The position numbers were made by a program, and so were the translations under genes. This document shows positions 16,711-24,738 of a stretch of 35,177 nucleotides of DNA, piece after piece (position 1 is the first letter of the stretch; every line of letters starts with the position of its first letter). This DNA is from Corynebacterium lubricantis DSM 45231. Its GTDB lineage: Bacteria; Actinomycetota; Actinomycetes; Mycobacteriales; Mycobacteriaceae. The notes below the pieces were generated by a model that saw only the letters and a list, made by a program, of their open reading frames with translations, did not search any database and was not told where the DNA came from. Location of the stretch: positions 1 through 35,177 of the forward strand of contig NZ_KB902194.1 in assembly GCF_000379425.1 (NCBI RefSeq), given 5' to 3'.

Positions 16711-16739
16711 TTGACACGTCATAAATAAAACTGTAACCT
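16711..16739 (+). promoter_or_regulatory. Sigma-A-type promoter before the F420-reductase-like gene
   Basis: A perfect -35 TTGACA (16711-16716) is followed after 17 bases by a -10-like TAACCT (16734-16739), 34 bases before the ATG at 16774. The surrounding sequence is AT-rich compared with the genes. Confidence 0.5.
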
Positions 16740-16773
16740 TAAAGCAATTACAACTTCGAGCTTGAGGTAAGCA

Positions 16774-17418
16774 ATGAGTGAACCACGCTCCATCGGAATC
16801 CTGGGTGCGGGAAAAGTGGGAACCGCCATCGGTCGCTTAGCTGTTAACGCAGGTTATACCGTAAAAATCGCCACGGCCCGGCCCGCCGAAGAAATCAAAC
16901 TCCTCACCGAGATCATGGTGCCCGGCGCGCAGGCCGTGGACGCCGAGGAAGTGGCCCAGGCCGATCTCATCATCGTGGCCATCCCGCTGCGCAAGTACAA
17001 GGAACTCGACACCGACCTGCTCGCGGGCAAGGTGGTCGTGGACGTGATGAATTACTGGGAGCCCACCGACGGGGAACTGGCCGAATTCGATGATCCGGAT
17101 CTGACAAGTTCCCAGGTCGTGGCCAACCACCTGCATAAATCCACGGTGGTGCGCAGCCTGAACCACATCGGCTACCACGACATGGACGAGGACTCACGCA
17201 CCCCGGGTGCTTCGGATCGACGCGCGCTCGCTGTGGCGGCGGACGACGATGAGGCGAAGGCGCTCGTCGCAAAGTTCATTGATGCCCTGGGCTTCGACCC
17301 CGTTGATGCCGGAACCCTGCACGACGCGGCGCTGTTCAATAACGGCACCGAAATCTTTACGGGCTCGCACAATAAAGACCAGATGAAAGCGCTGCTCAGC
17401 GCGAAAGTAGAGGCATAA
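16774..17418 (+). CDS. NADPH-dependent F420-reductase-like oxidoreductase
   Basis: This 214-residue single-domain Rossmann protein has GAGKVG at residues 11-16 (start MSEPRSIGILGAGKVG), a basic ATARPAEEI after the second strand that fits NADP, and LIIVAIPLRKY in the middle. The later VRSLNHIGYHDMDED and DRRALAVAADDDEAK segments are typical of the 'F420-dependent NADP oxidoreductase' superfamily. Many actinobacterial members do not use F420, and I see no F420 genes here, so the flavin or other partner is unknown. One base separates its stop from the luciferase-like gene, so the two are probably one operon. A promoter with TTGACA lies just upstream. It may recycle reduced cofactor for its neighbour, which is inference. 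Confidence 0.8.
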   Translation: MSEPRSIGILGAGKVGTAIGRLAVNAGYTVKIATARPAEEIKLLTEIMVPGAQAVDAEEVAQADLIIVAIPLRKYKELDTDLLAGKVVVDVMNYWEPTDGELAEFDDPDLTSSQVVANHLHKSTVVRSLNHIGYHDMDEDSRTPGASDRRALAVAADDDEAKALVAKFIDALGFDPVDAGTLHDAALFNNGTEIFTGSHNKDQMKALLSAKVEA

Positions 17419-17419
17419 G

Positions 17420-18478
17420 ATGGCACCGAAAATGGAAATTGGCGTGTACTCGTTCGGCGACACGCAGCGCAACGAGGACGGCAGTTTGCGGTCGACGGGC
17501 GAGGCAATTCAGAACTTGTTCGAGGCAATTACGCTTGCCGACGAGCTGGGGTTGGATTATTTCGCCATCGGTGAGCACCACACGGAAACCATGCCGATGT
17601 CGTCGCCTGGGACGATCATTGCGGCGGCCGCGGCCGCGACGAAGCAGATTAAGCTCAGCTCGGGTGTTTCGGTGATTAGTACCGACGACCCGGTGCGTAT
17701 CTACCAGCAGTTTTCCATCGCAGATGCGATCGCGGGCGGCGGGAACCGCATTGAGATTATTGCTGGCCGAGGTTCCTCGACCGAAACGTTCCCACTGTTC
17801 GGCTACAGCCTGAACGATTACGACCAGCTCTACGCCGACAAGCTGGATCTACTGCTTAAGCTGAACGAAAACCCGGATGTGAACTTCAGCTGGGAGGGCA
17901 CCACCCGGCCAACGATTAACGACCTGCCGGTTGTGCCGAAGCCCGTCTCTGGCAAGCTGCCGATTTGGCTCGGCACGGGCGGCAATCCCGGCTCGTCGAT
18001 GCGTGCGGGGCAGCTGGGCATGCCGGTTTCTTATGGCATTATTGGTGGCCAACCCGCGCGCTTTGCACCGCTGACGCAGCTGTATCGCCAAGCCGGCAAG
18101 CAGGCGGGTTTCAGCGAGGACCAGCTCAAGGTTTCCGTGGCCACACTTGGCCTCGTCGCGCCCACCAACGAGGAAGCACTCGAGCGCATGCTTCCTGGGT
18201 GGATCAACATGAACTACGAAATGCAAGAACGCCGCGGCTGGGCCGAGCCCGATACTCGCTCTTATTACGCGCAGGCCGCGATGGGTGGCGCGTACTTCCT
18301 GGGCAACCCGGATGTGGTGGCCAAGCGCATCGTGGATCTTTACGACCACATGGGACATATGCGCCACTTCCTGCAGATGGACATCGGATCCACTCCGCAC
18401 GAATACATCCTGGAGGCCATCCGACTGTTGGCCACCGAGGTGAAACCGCGCGTGGATCACCTGATGGCCAAGAAGTAG
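17420..18478 (+). CDS. LLM-class (luciferase-like) flavin-dependent oxidoreductase
   Basis: This 352-residue TIM-barrel flavoprotein of the bacterial luciferase superfamily shows ADELGLDYFAIGEHHTE near residue 45. AAAAATKQIKLSSGVSVIS comes next, then the group-specific GRGSSTETFPLFGYSLNDYD, and PKPVSGKLPIWLGTGGNPGS further on. These enzymes use FMNH2 or F420H2 to hydroxylate or oxidise small substrates; no substrate can be inferred. Its ATG lies one base after the previous stop, with AGAGG upstream; an internal ATG at 17432 is an alternative. The pair with a Rossmann NADP protein suggests a two-component reductase/monooxygenase arrangement. The gene ends only four bases before the convergent sugar kinase stop. 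Confidence 0.88.
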   Translation: MAPKMEIGVYSFGDTQRNEDGSLRSTGEAIQNLFEAITLADELGLDYFAIGEHHTETMPMSSPGTIIAAAAAATKQIKLSSGVSVISTDDPVRIYQQFSIADAIAGGGNRIEIIAGRGSSTETFPLFGYSLNDYDQLYADKLDLLLKLNENPDVNFSWEGTTRPTINDLPVVPKPVSGKLPIWLGTGGNPGSSMRAGQLGMPVSYGIIGGQPARFAPLTQLYRQAGKQAGFSEDQLKVSVATLGLVAPTNEEALERMLPGWINMNYEMQERRGWAEPDTRSYYAQAAMGGAYFLGNPDVVAKRIVDLYDHMGHMRHFLQMDIGSTPHEYILEAIRLLATEVKPRVDHLMAKK

Positions 18479-18482
18479 CTGC

Positions 18483-19982
18483 TTACACCAGCTTTCCGTA
18501 GAGCTCGTCGAAGCGGGAGCGCCAGGTGTCGAAGTACTCGGCGCGGGAGGCAACAGGGGAGACGGGCTCGCTAAACGGCGGGATGGCGCGCTCGATGCCC
18601 GGCGCGATTATGTCCAGTGCGATGATCGCGGTGCCGCGCAGGGTCGCGCGCTTCATCGCCAGCGGGATGACCTCGCAGTCGAGGGCGTCGGCGAGAATCT
18701 GCAGCCACTCGGGGTGATCCGTGGACACGCGCCCCGAGGCAACAATGCGCTCGGGCTGGGCACCAGCGGTATCCAGCTGCTCGTAGACGCGCTCGTAGGA
18801 GACGGCGATGCCTTCGAAGAGGCCGCGCCACAAATCCAGGGGCGTGGTGTCGTCGCTAATGCCGACGAAGGAGGCCTTGGCGTTTGAAGCCCAGCCGGTG
18901 GCGCGCTCACCGGAGAAGAAGGGCAGCACCTCGGGGGCATGGCTCGACGGGTCGCCGGAGAGAGCTTCGGCGAGCTCATCCTCGTCGACTTCCGCGACGA
19001 CGCGCTCCAGCCAGGCCACGGCGCGGCCCACATCGTTGAGCGCACCGCCGATAATTGCCTGGTCACGGGAGACGCGGTAGCACCATAGGCCCTCGGGCAG
19101 TACCTCGGGAACCTGGGGGAGCAGCACGCGCATCGCGCCGGAGGTAGCGGCGGCGACGGCGATGGTGGAGGGGTCGGTGGCGCCGGGGCCCACGTTGGAT
19201 GGCCAGCCATCGGGGATGCCGTGGAACCATGGCACCCCGTCGAGGGCCTCCCAGCCGGTGCCGGTGGGGTAGGCGGGCTCGTCGGGGTAGTGCAGGGGAG
19301 CGATCATGTCGGTGGGCACGTTGCAGGCCTCGAGCAGCTCGGTGTCTAGCTCTCCGGTGTGTGCGTTGACAATGCCCGACCACGCACCGGTGGAGACGGC
19401 GAGGCCCACCACGTCGGCGAGCTTTAGGTAGACGTATTCGCCGATGGTCATGACCCATTTCGCCTGGTTCCACTCATCGGCGAACTCGGATTGAGCCCAC
19501 AGGAACCGCGCGGGATGATAGGAAGTGTGCAAACGGACGCCGTTGCGTTGGTGGTACTGGGATTCGTCGATAAGCGAACGCACTTCTGCGACGAACGGTG
19601 CGCACCGCGAGTCGGCGTAGGTGGCGCACGGCGTCAGGGCATCGCCGGACTCGGAGACCAGCATGAACGAGGAGGCGAAGGAGTCGAAGCACACGCCTTT
19701 GATCTGCAGGTTATTCTTGGCGGCGAAATCGACGATGCCGTCGGCGACCTCGCGGCATTCGGCGACGACCTGGTCGGGGTCCATCTGGCTGGTGCCGTCC
19801 TTGGCCGTGCTGAACTCGTGCGCGATGCGCTGCTTCGAGCCCTTGACCGGGCGCCCGGAGACTTCGTAGAGCCCGCCGCGGGAAGCCGTGGATCCGACAT
19901 CCATGGCCAGCACGTAGGGACCTGCGGATTCCTCGAGGTGAATCGACATGGTGGGGATTTTCTTTTTCGCTGTGGCCGACAT
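18483..19982 (-). CDS. FGGY-family carbohydrate kinase
   Basis: This 499-residue sugar kinase of the ASKHA fold has the phosphate-1 motif LAMDVGSTASRGGLYEV near residue 27, a first domain ending around GIVNAH, and the adenosine-side segment AATSGAMRVLLPQ. The FGGY-like end region contains LFEGIAVSYERVYEQL and ASGRVSTDHPEWLQILAD, then RGTAIIALD. This set resembles gluconokinases and xylulokinases of actinobacteria; the substrate is not certain. The ATG at 19982 has AAGGAG seven bases upstream, with an unusual tandem repeat before that. No sugar transporter or sugar regulator lies next to it, so it may serve a pathway encoded elsewhere. Confidence 0.87.
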   Translation of the reverse strand: MSATAKKKIPTMSIHLEESAGPYVLAMDVGSTASRGGLYEVSGRPVKGSKQRIAHEFSTAKDGTSQMDPDQVVAECREVADGIVDFAAKNNLQIKGVCFDSFASSFMLVSESGDALTPCATYADSRCAPFVAEVRSLIDESQYHQRNGVRLHTSYHPARFLWAQSEFADEWNQAKWVMTIGEYVYLKLADVVGLAVSTGAWSGIVNAHTGELDTELLEACNVPTDMIAPLHYPDEPAYPTGTGWEALDGVPWFHGIPDGWPSNVGPGATDPSTIAVAAATSGAMRVLLPQVPEVLPEGLWCYRVSRDQAIIGGALNDVGRAVAWLERVVAEVDEDELAEALSGDPSSHAPEVLPFFSGERATGWASNAKASFVGISDDTTPLDLWRGLFEGIAVSYERVYEQLDTAGAQPERIVASGRVSTDHPEWLQILADALDCEVIPLAMKRATLRGTAIIALDIIAPGIERAIPPFSEPVSPVASRAEYFDTWRSRFDELYGKLV

Positions 19983-19996
19983 CGATAGGCTCCTTC

Positions 19997-20033
19997 GGCA
20001 AGCTATGGGACAAGCTATGGGACAAGCTTATGG
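19997..20033. repeat. Three tandem 12-base repeats upstream of the sugar kinase
   Basis: Units GGCAAGCTATGG, GACAAGCTATGG and GACAAGCTTATGG follow each other directly; the last has one extra T. On the kinase strand they read as CCATAGCTTGTC units and lie just before the ribosome-binding site. They could be operator repeats, a slippage-prone tract that alters leader length, or both. Confidence 0.6.
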
Positions 20034-20141
20034 ACGATGAATCGTTACTTCCCACCTTATTCATTCACAGGTTAAGGGGGGTACAAATGCCCCGATAATC
20101 TCGACGCGCGGGCGGGGGCAATCTCTCGTAGGGTATTGAAC

Positions 20142-21413
20142 ATGATCGTTTCGCTCCTCATCACCGTGGAGGGCTCTAAGCCCGAAGTGTCCCGGTTGCT
20201 CAATGTGGAAGACTCGACGAATCTGGGGGAATTAGCCAATATCATCGAGGCCGCTTTCGGATTCTCGGGGATGGCCACACACATGTACATGGACTCCACT
20301 GGCCCCACGCGCCACGTGTATGCACCGCACCCCATCGAGGGAGAGATCGCGGAGACTTCCGTGACCCTCGCCGAGATCGGGCCCACCACCTACGTCTACG
20401 ACTCCGGAGCGAATTGGAACTTGGCCATCGTGCCGCTCGGCCAGTCCGATATAGATGGGCCCACCCCATTATTGGTGGACGCACTAGGCCCTGACGTGGT
20501 CGAAGCCAGCGGCGGGCCTTCGATGATGACGCGTTTCCACCACGAGGCGCGCCGGCTGTCCGCGGGGCTCGTGCCCGACATGGAGATCGCGCCGCTGCTG
20601 CTGAGCTTCCTTCCCGTGATGAGCCCCGAGCGGATCCTGCAGCGCCTCTCGTTTGCCGATCACGTCTCAGTTTCCGAGCGCATCTCGTATGTTGCCGAGG
20701 AGATGCAACTCGACGCGGCGTCCCGCGCCTCAGAGGATCCGCGCGCCCCCGAGCTCTCCGCCGAGTTTGAGAATTTCCTCGCTCAGCGCCCTGACCTGCA
20801 GCAAATCATGTCGTTGGATCCGCGCCCCGAGCACAACCCCACGCTCGTTGCGGCCATCGCCGAGTTCTTCTCCGACAATCTTGCCGAGCGCGACGGTTAC
20901 GAGGACAGCTTCGACTCCATGGAGCACAACCTGGCCGTGCTGCTCGACTACGCCGCCGAGGGCCTGCAGCTCACCGAACTAGGCGAGCTTCGCGACGACG
21001 ACGCGCACGTCATCGCCGACGAGATCGGCCTATCACCCACAGCCGGCCCCGGCCCCATCGAGGCGCTGCGCCAGACACTCACCGCCACCGGCATCCTTGT
21101 AGCGCAGCACGGCGAGCTCACCCTATCCGTGCTCGGGCATTCGCTTATCGACGACACCCCCGCCCTGATTTCCCACCTCGCCGATGAACTACCTCAGGCG
21201 TTCTCGTCCACCGAGTGGCCGAGTGTGCTCATGTGGCTGACTGCTTTCTCTGGGGCTCAACCGGCTCCGGCGCCCGAACTCTCCGACCCGGATCGCACCC
21301 TGGATCTGTTCGTTGGCCTGGGAGTTCTGTCCCCTGAGCCGGGACATTCATTGACGGCACCTGGTCAGCGCTTCTTGGCGCAGCTGCTAGAACGCCACGC
21401 TAACGAGGTATAA
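20142..21413 (+). CDS. pRiA4b ORF-3-like protein with paralogous C-terminal module (copy 1)
   Basis: This 423-residue protein starts at the ATG eight bases after AGGG; a TTG at 20136 is less likely. The first ~110 residues resemble the plasmid pRiA4b ORF-3 domain: LLITVEGSKPEVSRLLNV, a LGELANIIEAAFGF helix, and LAEIGPTTYVYDSGANW. The middle is helical and acidic. Its last ~120 residues contain two winged-helix-like blocks: LTATGILVAQHGELTLSVLG then LTAPGQRFLAQLL. The spacing from LSVLG to the TAFSG segment matches the genes at 23740 and 29889 almost residue for residue. Function is unknown; a nucleic-acid-binding role is a guess from the winged-helix look. The end overlaps the convergent DUF202 gene by 27 bases. 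Confidence 0.7.
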   Translation: MIVSLLITVEGSKPEVSRLLNVEDSTNLGELANIIEAAFGFSGMATHMYMDSTGPTRHVYAPHPIEGEIAETSVTLAEIGPTTYVYDSGANWNLAIVPLGQSDIDGPTPLLVDALGPDVVEASGGPSMMTRFHHEARRLSAGLVPDMEIAPLLLSFLPVMSPERILQRLSFADHVSVSERISYVAEEMQLDAASRASEDPRAPELSAEFENFLAQRPDLQQIMSLDPRPEHNPTLVAAIAEFFSDNLAERDGYEDSFDSMEHNLAVLLDYAAEGLQLTELGELRDDDAHVIADEIGLSPTAGPGPIEALRQTLTATGILVAQHGELTLSVLGHSLIDDTPALISHLADELPQAFSSTEWPSVLMWLTAFSGAQPAPAPELSDPDRTLDLFVGLGVLSPEPGHSLTAPGQRFLAQLLERHANEV

Positions 21414-21749
21414 GCCAATTCCGCCGAGCACCGCCAAGCCCAGCGTCATCGCCAGGACGGACTCGATGTTCGGCTCGACCCGCTCCCGCGCGATCCCATG
21501 GGCCTCGCGGGAGTAGCGCGCACGCTGAGTAAACACGATAAAGGCCGCGAGGACCGCTAGGATTGCCACGGCAACAAACACGACGGCCGGGTAGTGCCAC
21601 GCCCAACGCAGCAGGGTAGCGGAACACACGAGCATGGCCAGTGAGGTGCGCGCCCACGCCAGGCTGGTGCGCTCCGGCTGGAGTCCGGCGTCGGTGACGG
21701 GGATAGTGCGCTGGTTTCCGTTGCGCCGGTTTCCGTTGCGGGGACTCAT
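21387..21749 (-). CDS. DUF202 membrane protein (second of a pair)
   Basis: This 120-residue protein shows the DUF202/YidH signature LQPERTSLAWARTSLAMLV near residue 25, then three membrane helices and a basic loop (TQRARYSREA). DUF202 proteins are small inner-membrane proteins of unknown function, often in tandem as here. The ATG overlaps the TGA of the upstream DUF202 gene (ATGA), so they are translated together. Its 3' end overlaps the opposite-strand pRiA4b ORF-3-like gene by 27 bases. Confidence 0.85.
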   Translation of the reverse strand: MSPRNGNRRNGNQRTIPVTDAGLQPERTSLAWARTSLAMLVCSATLLRWAWHYPAVVFVAVAILAVLAAFIVFTQRARYSREAHGIARERVEPNIESVLAMTLGLAVLGGIGLYLVSVAF

Positions 21750-22135
21750 AGCAGGCTCGTGAGAACGATCAGGGAACCTACCACCACCGCAAGGCCTAGA
21801 ACGGGAACGATGGCTGGAACCGGCAACGGGCGGCTGTGGCGCATCGCCCTCTCGACGCGCACCCAGCGCACCGCGGCACCGAGCGCAATAAACATGCCGA
21901 TAATGATGATCAGGATTGCGGCGATCCGGCGCAGCTCGGGATCAAGGGTGGGGATTTCGAAGGCTTCCAGCGCGATACCGCCGGCTAGGAAGGCCAGGGC
22001 CGTGCGCATCCAGGCGAGGAAGGTGCGCTCGTTGGCTAGGGTGAAGCGGGGGTCAGGCTCCTCGCCATCTGGGAAAATGGCGCGAGCTAGGGCAGTGCGA
22101 TCATCGACGGGGTCCTGCTGCCTCTTATCACTCAT
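21746..22135 (-). CDS. DUF202/YidH family membrane protein (first of a pair)
   Basis: This 129-residue protein has a hydrophilic start, then RFTLANERTFLAWMRTALAFLAG (quoted here as the YidH family motif, positions about 30-52). Three membrane helices follow, with WVRVERAMRHSRPLP between the second and third. The two adjacent DUF202 proteins probably form a hetero-complex in the cytoplasmic membrane, which is inference from pairing and coupling. It follows the VanZ gene by 18 bases on the same strand, so three membrane-protein genes make one likely operon. Confidence 0.85.
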   Translation of the reverse strand: MSDKRQQDPVDDRTALARAIFPDGEEPDPRFTLANERTFLAWMRTALAFLAGGIALEAFEIPTLDPELRRIAAILIIIIGMFIALGAAVRWVRVERAMRHSRPLPVPAIVPVLGLAVVVGSLIVLTSLL

Positions 22136-22153
22136 GCGTCCAAGTGTAGGGCG

Positions 22154-22726
22154 CTAGGTGAAATACCGATACGCGACGACGGCAAAAGGCAGCACCGCAA
22201 TCAACCCAGCCGCAATAATCAACCCGACGAGGGTGTACTTTCCCTGCAGGCTCAAGTGTTTGGCCAGAAGCGCGCCCAGGACCGCGCCGAGGGTGTTGAA
22301 GATGAGGTCGTCAATATCTGTGTAGCCCAATGCGAAAATGTATTGGGTAATTTCGATGAACGCGCTGGCGCCCAATCCCACGAAAAGTGCGGTGCGCAGT
22401 GGGCGCTTCGGCTGGAAAATCAGCACCAGCAGGAAGCCCACAGGAATGAACATGAGCACGTTTCCGCCCACGTTAAGAAGTGGACCGTACCAAATATTGG
22501 GATCCACAAACTCGATAAACGGGATAGGTCGGATCTCGCGGCGGAGGTGAACTTCGGCGTTCCAGAAGGGGAGCGTGACAAATCCCTTGAGCAAGGTATA
22601 GCAGACGATCGCCGCAACAGTAATCACGGCGGCAACCCACGCCAGTGGGCGCAAGTTGCGCCCAGCCCGCGTGTCAGCCTGCGCGTCAGTTTGCTCCGTC
22701 GAATTCACTTGGCTCACTGTAGTCAC
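22154..22726 (-). CDS. VanZ-family membrane protein
   Basis: This 190-residue protein begins with a GTG codon (AAAGG about 12 bases upstream). It has an N-terminal helix, a loop RREIRPIPFIEFVDP, then the VanZ core NVGGNVLMFIPVGFLL and, after a basic loop, SAFIEITQYIFALGYTDIDDLIFNTLGAVLG (motif at about residues 120-150; only its key residues E-x-x-Q and D-x-x-D-x-x-x-N matter). VanZ of Enterococcus gives low-level teicoplanin resistance; most actinobacterial members have no known role. It heads the VanZ-DUF202-DUF202 group, which may be an envelope-related operon. Confidence 0.88.
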   Translation of the reverse strand: MTTVSQVNSTEQTDAQADTRAGRNLRPLAWVAAVITVAAIVCYTLLKGFVTLPFWNAEVHLRREIRPIPFIEFVDPNIWYGPLLNVGGNVLMFIPVGFLLVLIFQPKRPLRTALFVGLGASAFIEITQYIFALGYTDIDDLIFNTLGAVLGALLAKHLSLQGKYTLVGLIIAAGLIAVLPFAVVAYRYFT

Positions 22727-22788
22727 TTCGGCTGAGCCTTTCCTGTGATCCCCTGCAGAAGGTTCCCTGACTCACCTACGCTTGGGGC

Positions 22789-23739
22789 ATGACTTCCACA
22801 CTCCTCGTAACCGTCGACGGCACGCAGATCGTCGATACGCAAGACGAGCACGCCGGTGACGGCGACACCACCCTCGACCTGACCTATTCCTCCGTGAACT
22901 ACAAGGATGCGCTCGCGCTCAACGGCAACAAAGGTGTCGTGCGCATCTGGCCGATGGTGCCAGGCATCGACGCGGTGGGCACCGTCGTCGAATCGCCTAC
23001 GCTCGAAGCCGGAACGCTGGTCACGGTCAACGGCAGCGGCATCGGCGAGACCCGCCACGGCGCGTACACGCCGCGCATGCGCATCGACGCCTCGCTGATT
23101 ACCAAAGTGCCTTCGCGTTTCGACGATTTTTCGGCCGCCGCCATCGGCACCGCCGGCTACACCGCCGCGCTGAGCGTGCTGGGCCTCGGCGACTTCGACG
23201 GTGATGTCGTGGTCACGGGTGCCACCGGCGGAGTGGGTTCCATTGCCGTGCAGCTTCTTTCCTCGTTGGGAAAAAACGTCATCGCGGTGACTGGTCGCGT
23301 CGACGAACACGGCGACTACCTGCGTTCCCTGGGAGCTGCCGAGGTCATGGACCGCGCCGAGCTCTCCGAGCCCGGCAAGCCCCTGCAGAAGGGACGCTTC
23401 GCCGCCGCCGTAGACACCGTGGGTGGTGTCCCGTTAGCGAACGTTCTTGCCCAAGTACAGATGGGCGGTGTGGTCACTGCCTGTGGAAACGCCGCCGGTG
23501 CCGACCTACCCACCACCGTGTTGCCGTTCATCTTGCGCGGAGTGGCACTCAAGGGCATCAACTCTGTTACCGCCACGCCAGAGCTTCGCGACGAGGCCTG
23601 GCAGCTGCTCGCCAACCACCTCGATCTCGATTCCCTGGCGTCCATGACCACTACCGTCGACCTCGCCGGCACCATCGAGGTGGGCAAGTCACTGCTGGCG
23701 GGTACACACCACGGACGCACGGTAGTTAAAGTGTCTTAA
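22789..23739 (+). CDS. YhdH/AcuI-family quinone oxidoreductase (acryloyl-CoA-reductase-like)
   Basis: This 316-residue medium-chain dehydrogenase lacks zinc ligands. YSSVNYKDALALNG near residue 35 and the proline-rich IWPMVPGIDAVGTV are typical of the YhdH/AcuI branch. The cofactor motif VVVTGATGGVGSIAVQLL lies at about residues 140-157, and AAVDTVGG and GVALKGINSV follow. AcuI reduces acryloyl-CoA to propionyl-CoA with NADPH; others reduce quinones or enones, so the substrate here is open. Its TAA is immediately followed by the ATG of the next gene, with no separate ribosome-binding site, so the downstream protein is probably made by re-initiation. Confidence 0.88.
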   Translation: MTSTLLVTVDGTQIVDTQDEHAGDGDTTLDLTYSSVNYKDALALNGNKGVVRIWPMVPGIDAVGTVVESPTLEAGTLVTVNGSGIGETRHGAYTPRMRIDASLITKVPSRFDDFSAAAIGTAGYTAALSVLGLGDFDGDVVVTGATGGVGSIAVQLLSSLGKNVIAVTGRVDEHGDYLRSLGAAEVMDRAELSEPGKPLQKGRFAAAVDTVGGVPLANVLAQVQMGGVVTACGNAAGADLPTTVLPFILRGVALKGINSVTATPELRDEAWQLLANHLDLDSLASMTTTVDLAGTIEVGKSLLAGTHHGRTVVKVS

Positions 23740-24639
23740 ATGACCGATCTCATTCTGGAATCCCCCTCCGGCTCAGTCGAACTCTCCCTTCCCGAGGGCT
23801 GGACGAGCGCCGATCTGACCACCGAAATAGATTCCGCCTTTGACCTGTCCGACGGCACGTTTAGCGACGATCCAGTCAAGGCCCTGACCACGCCCGGTCA
23901 GTCCATTACCTACACCGCGGGCGAGTCGGAGGTGGCCATCACCGTCACCGGTGAGTTCGGCGTGTGGGAAATGATTTCGGGGGCCTACCCGCGCCTCACC
24001 CCGCTGATCGAGGCCGCTGATCTTTCGCAGTACACGCAGCTTAGCGACGATGACCTGCGCTCACTCTCCGAACACATCGGTAAGGTACTCGACCCGATTA
24101 TCGAGGAAGTCTCCGAGCAGGACATCGACTTTCCCCAGGTACCGGTGGGTTCCACACTGCAGACGGTGCCTGTGGCCGCCGGCTTCACTGGAAAAGGGGA
24201 GGCGGAACAAGCCGCATCCTCCCTGGTCAAGCTGCTCATTTCGGCAGAGCTAGTGAAGTACCGCCGGGATTCCTTGAAGCCCACCAACCTTGGCGAGGCC
24301 TGCCTTGACCGCGACGTCGAGTACGTGATTGCCCTCGAGCAGACCTTCCCCTGGGTGTTCAATGCCAACGAGCAGGTCGAGGCCATCGTGAGCACTCTGT
24401 TCGCCTACCTCGGCCAGAACAAGGCCGGATCCTTGCTCGGTGTGGATTCCCGCGACGTGGACAACGCATACTCCGAGGTCATCCACGAGATCACCGGCAA
24501 TCACGTCACCCCGACCTCCACGCTCAACCGCGACCTGCGCACGCTGCTCGACCTGGAGAAGGTCAACCCGCTGGTGGGCACGCGGCAGCCAACCGCGGCG
24601 GGCAAGAAACTGATGGGCTACCTGCTCGCGCAAATTTAG
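23740..24639 (+). CDS. Protein with the shared C-terminal module (copy 2)
   Basis: This 299-residue acidic protein is of unknown function. Its N-terminal ~110 residues look like a diverged pRiA4b ORF-3 domain (LTTPGQSITYTAGESEVAIT compares with the same part of the gene at 20142). Its C-terminal ~120 residues match the protein at 29889 nearly without gaps: ...ELV....., LGEACLDRD, AYLGQNKAGSLLGV and DLRTLLDLEK...NPL. From the NLG of the first block to AYLG both proteins have exactly 45 residues, and AYLG to the LEK/IQK block is again equal. The ATG abuts the stop of the YhdH gene. I cannot assign a function; two winged-helix-like blocks are suggested by the pattern. Confidence 0.7.
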   Translation: MTDLILESPSGSVELSLPEGWTSADLTTEIDSAFDLSDGTFSDDPVKALTTPGQSITYTAGESEVAITVTGEFGVWEMISGAYPRLTPLIEAADLSQYTQLSDDDLRSLSEHIGKVLDPIIEEVSEQDIDFPQVPVGSTLQTVPVAAGFTGKGEAEQAASSLVKLLISAELVKYRRDSLKPTNLGEACLDRDVEYVIALEQTFPWVFNANEQVEAIVSTLFAYLGQNKAGSLLGVDSRDVDNAYSEVIHEITGNHVTPTSTLNRDLRTLLDLEKVNPLVGTRQPTAAGKKLMGYLLAQI

Positions 24640-24649
24640 CTCTGAACGT

Positions 24650-24722
24650 TATCGACCAACAGACCTTTCGCGGCCCAAAACAGGCTGAAAAACCGCTCTT
24701 GGTCGATTCCAGTATCGACCAA
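24650..24722. repeat. Dispersed palindromic element, copy 2 with extra inverted copy
   Basis: TATCGACCAA occurs at 24650-24659 and again at 24713-24722, with the inverted TTGGTCGAT between them (24699-24707). The outer pair of the first 58 bases encloses CTTTCGCGGCCCAAAA, like the centre of the element at 16545-16603. TTGGTCGAT-tccagt-ATCGACCAA is a perfect 9-base hairpin. It lies exactly between the converging ends of the gene at 23740 and leuS, a natural place for a two-way terminator. Confidence 0.6.
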
Positions 24723-24738
24723 CCGCAGCGCGTGGGGG

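Noticed and set aside
19997..20033. Possible CRISPR array
   Set aside because: Units are 12 bases long with no spacers, and no cas gene is present in the window.
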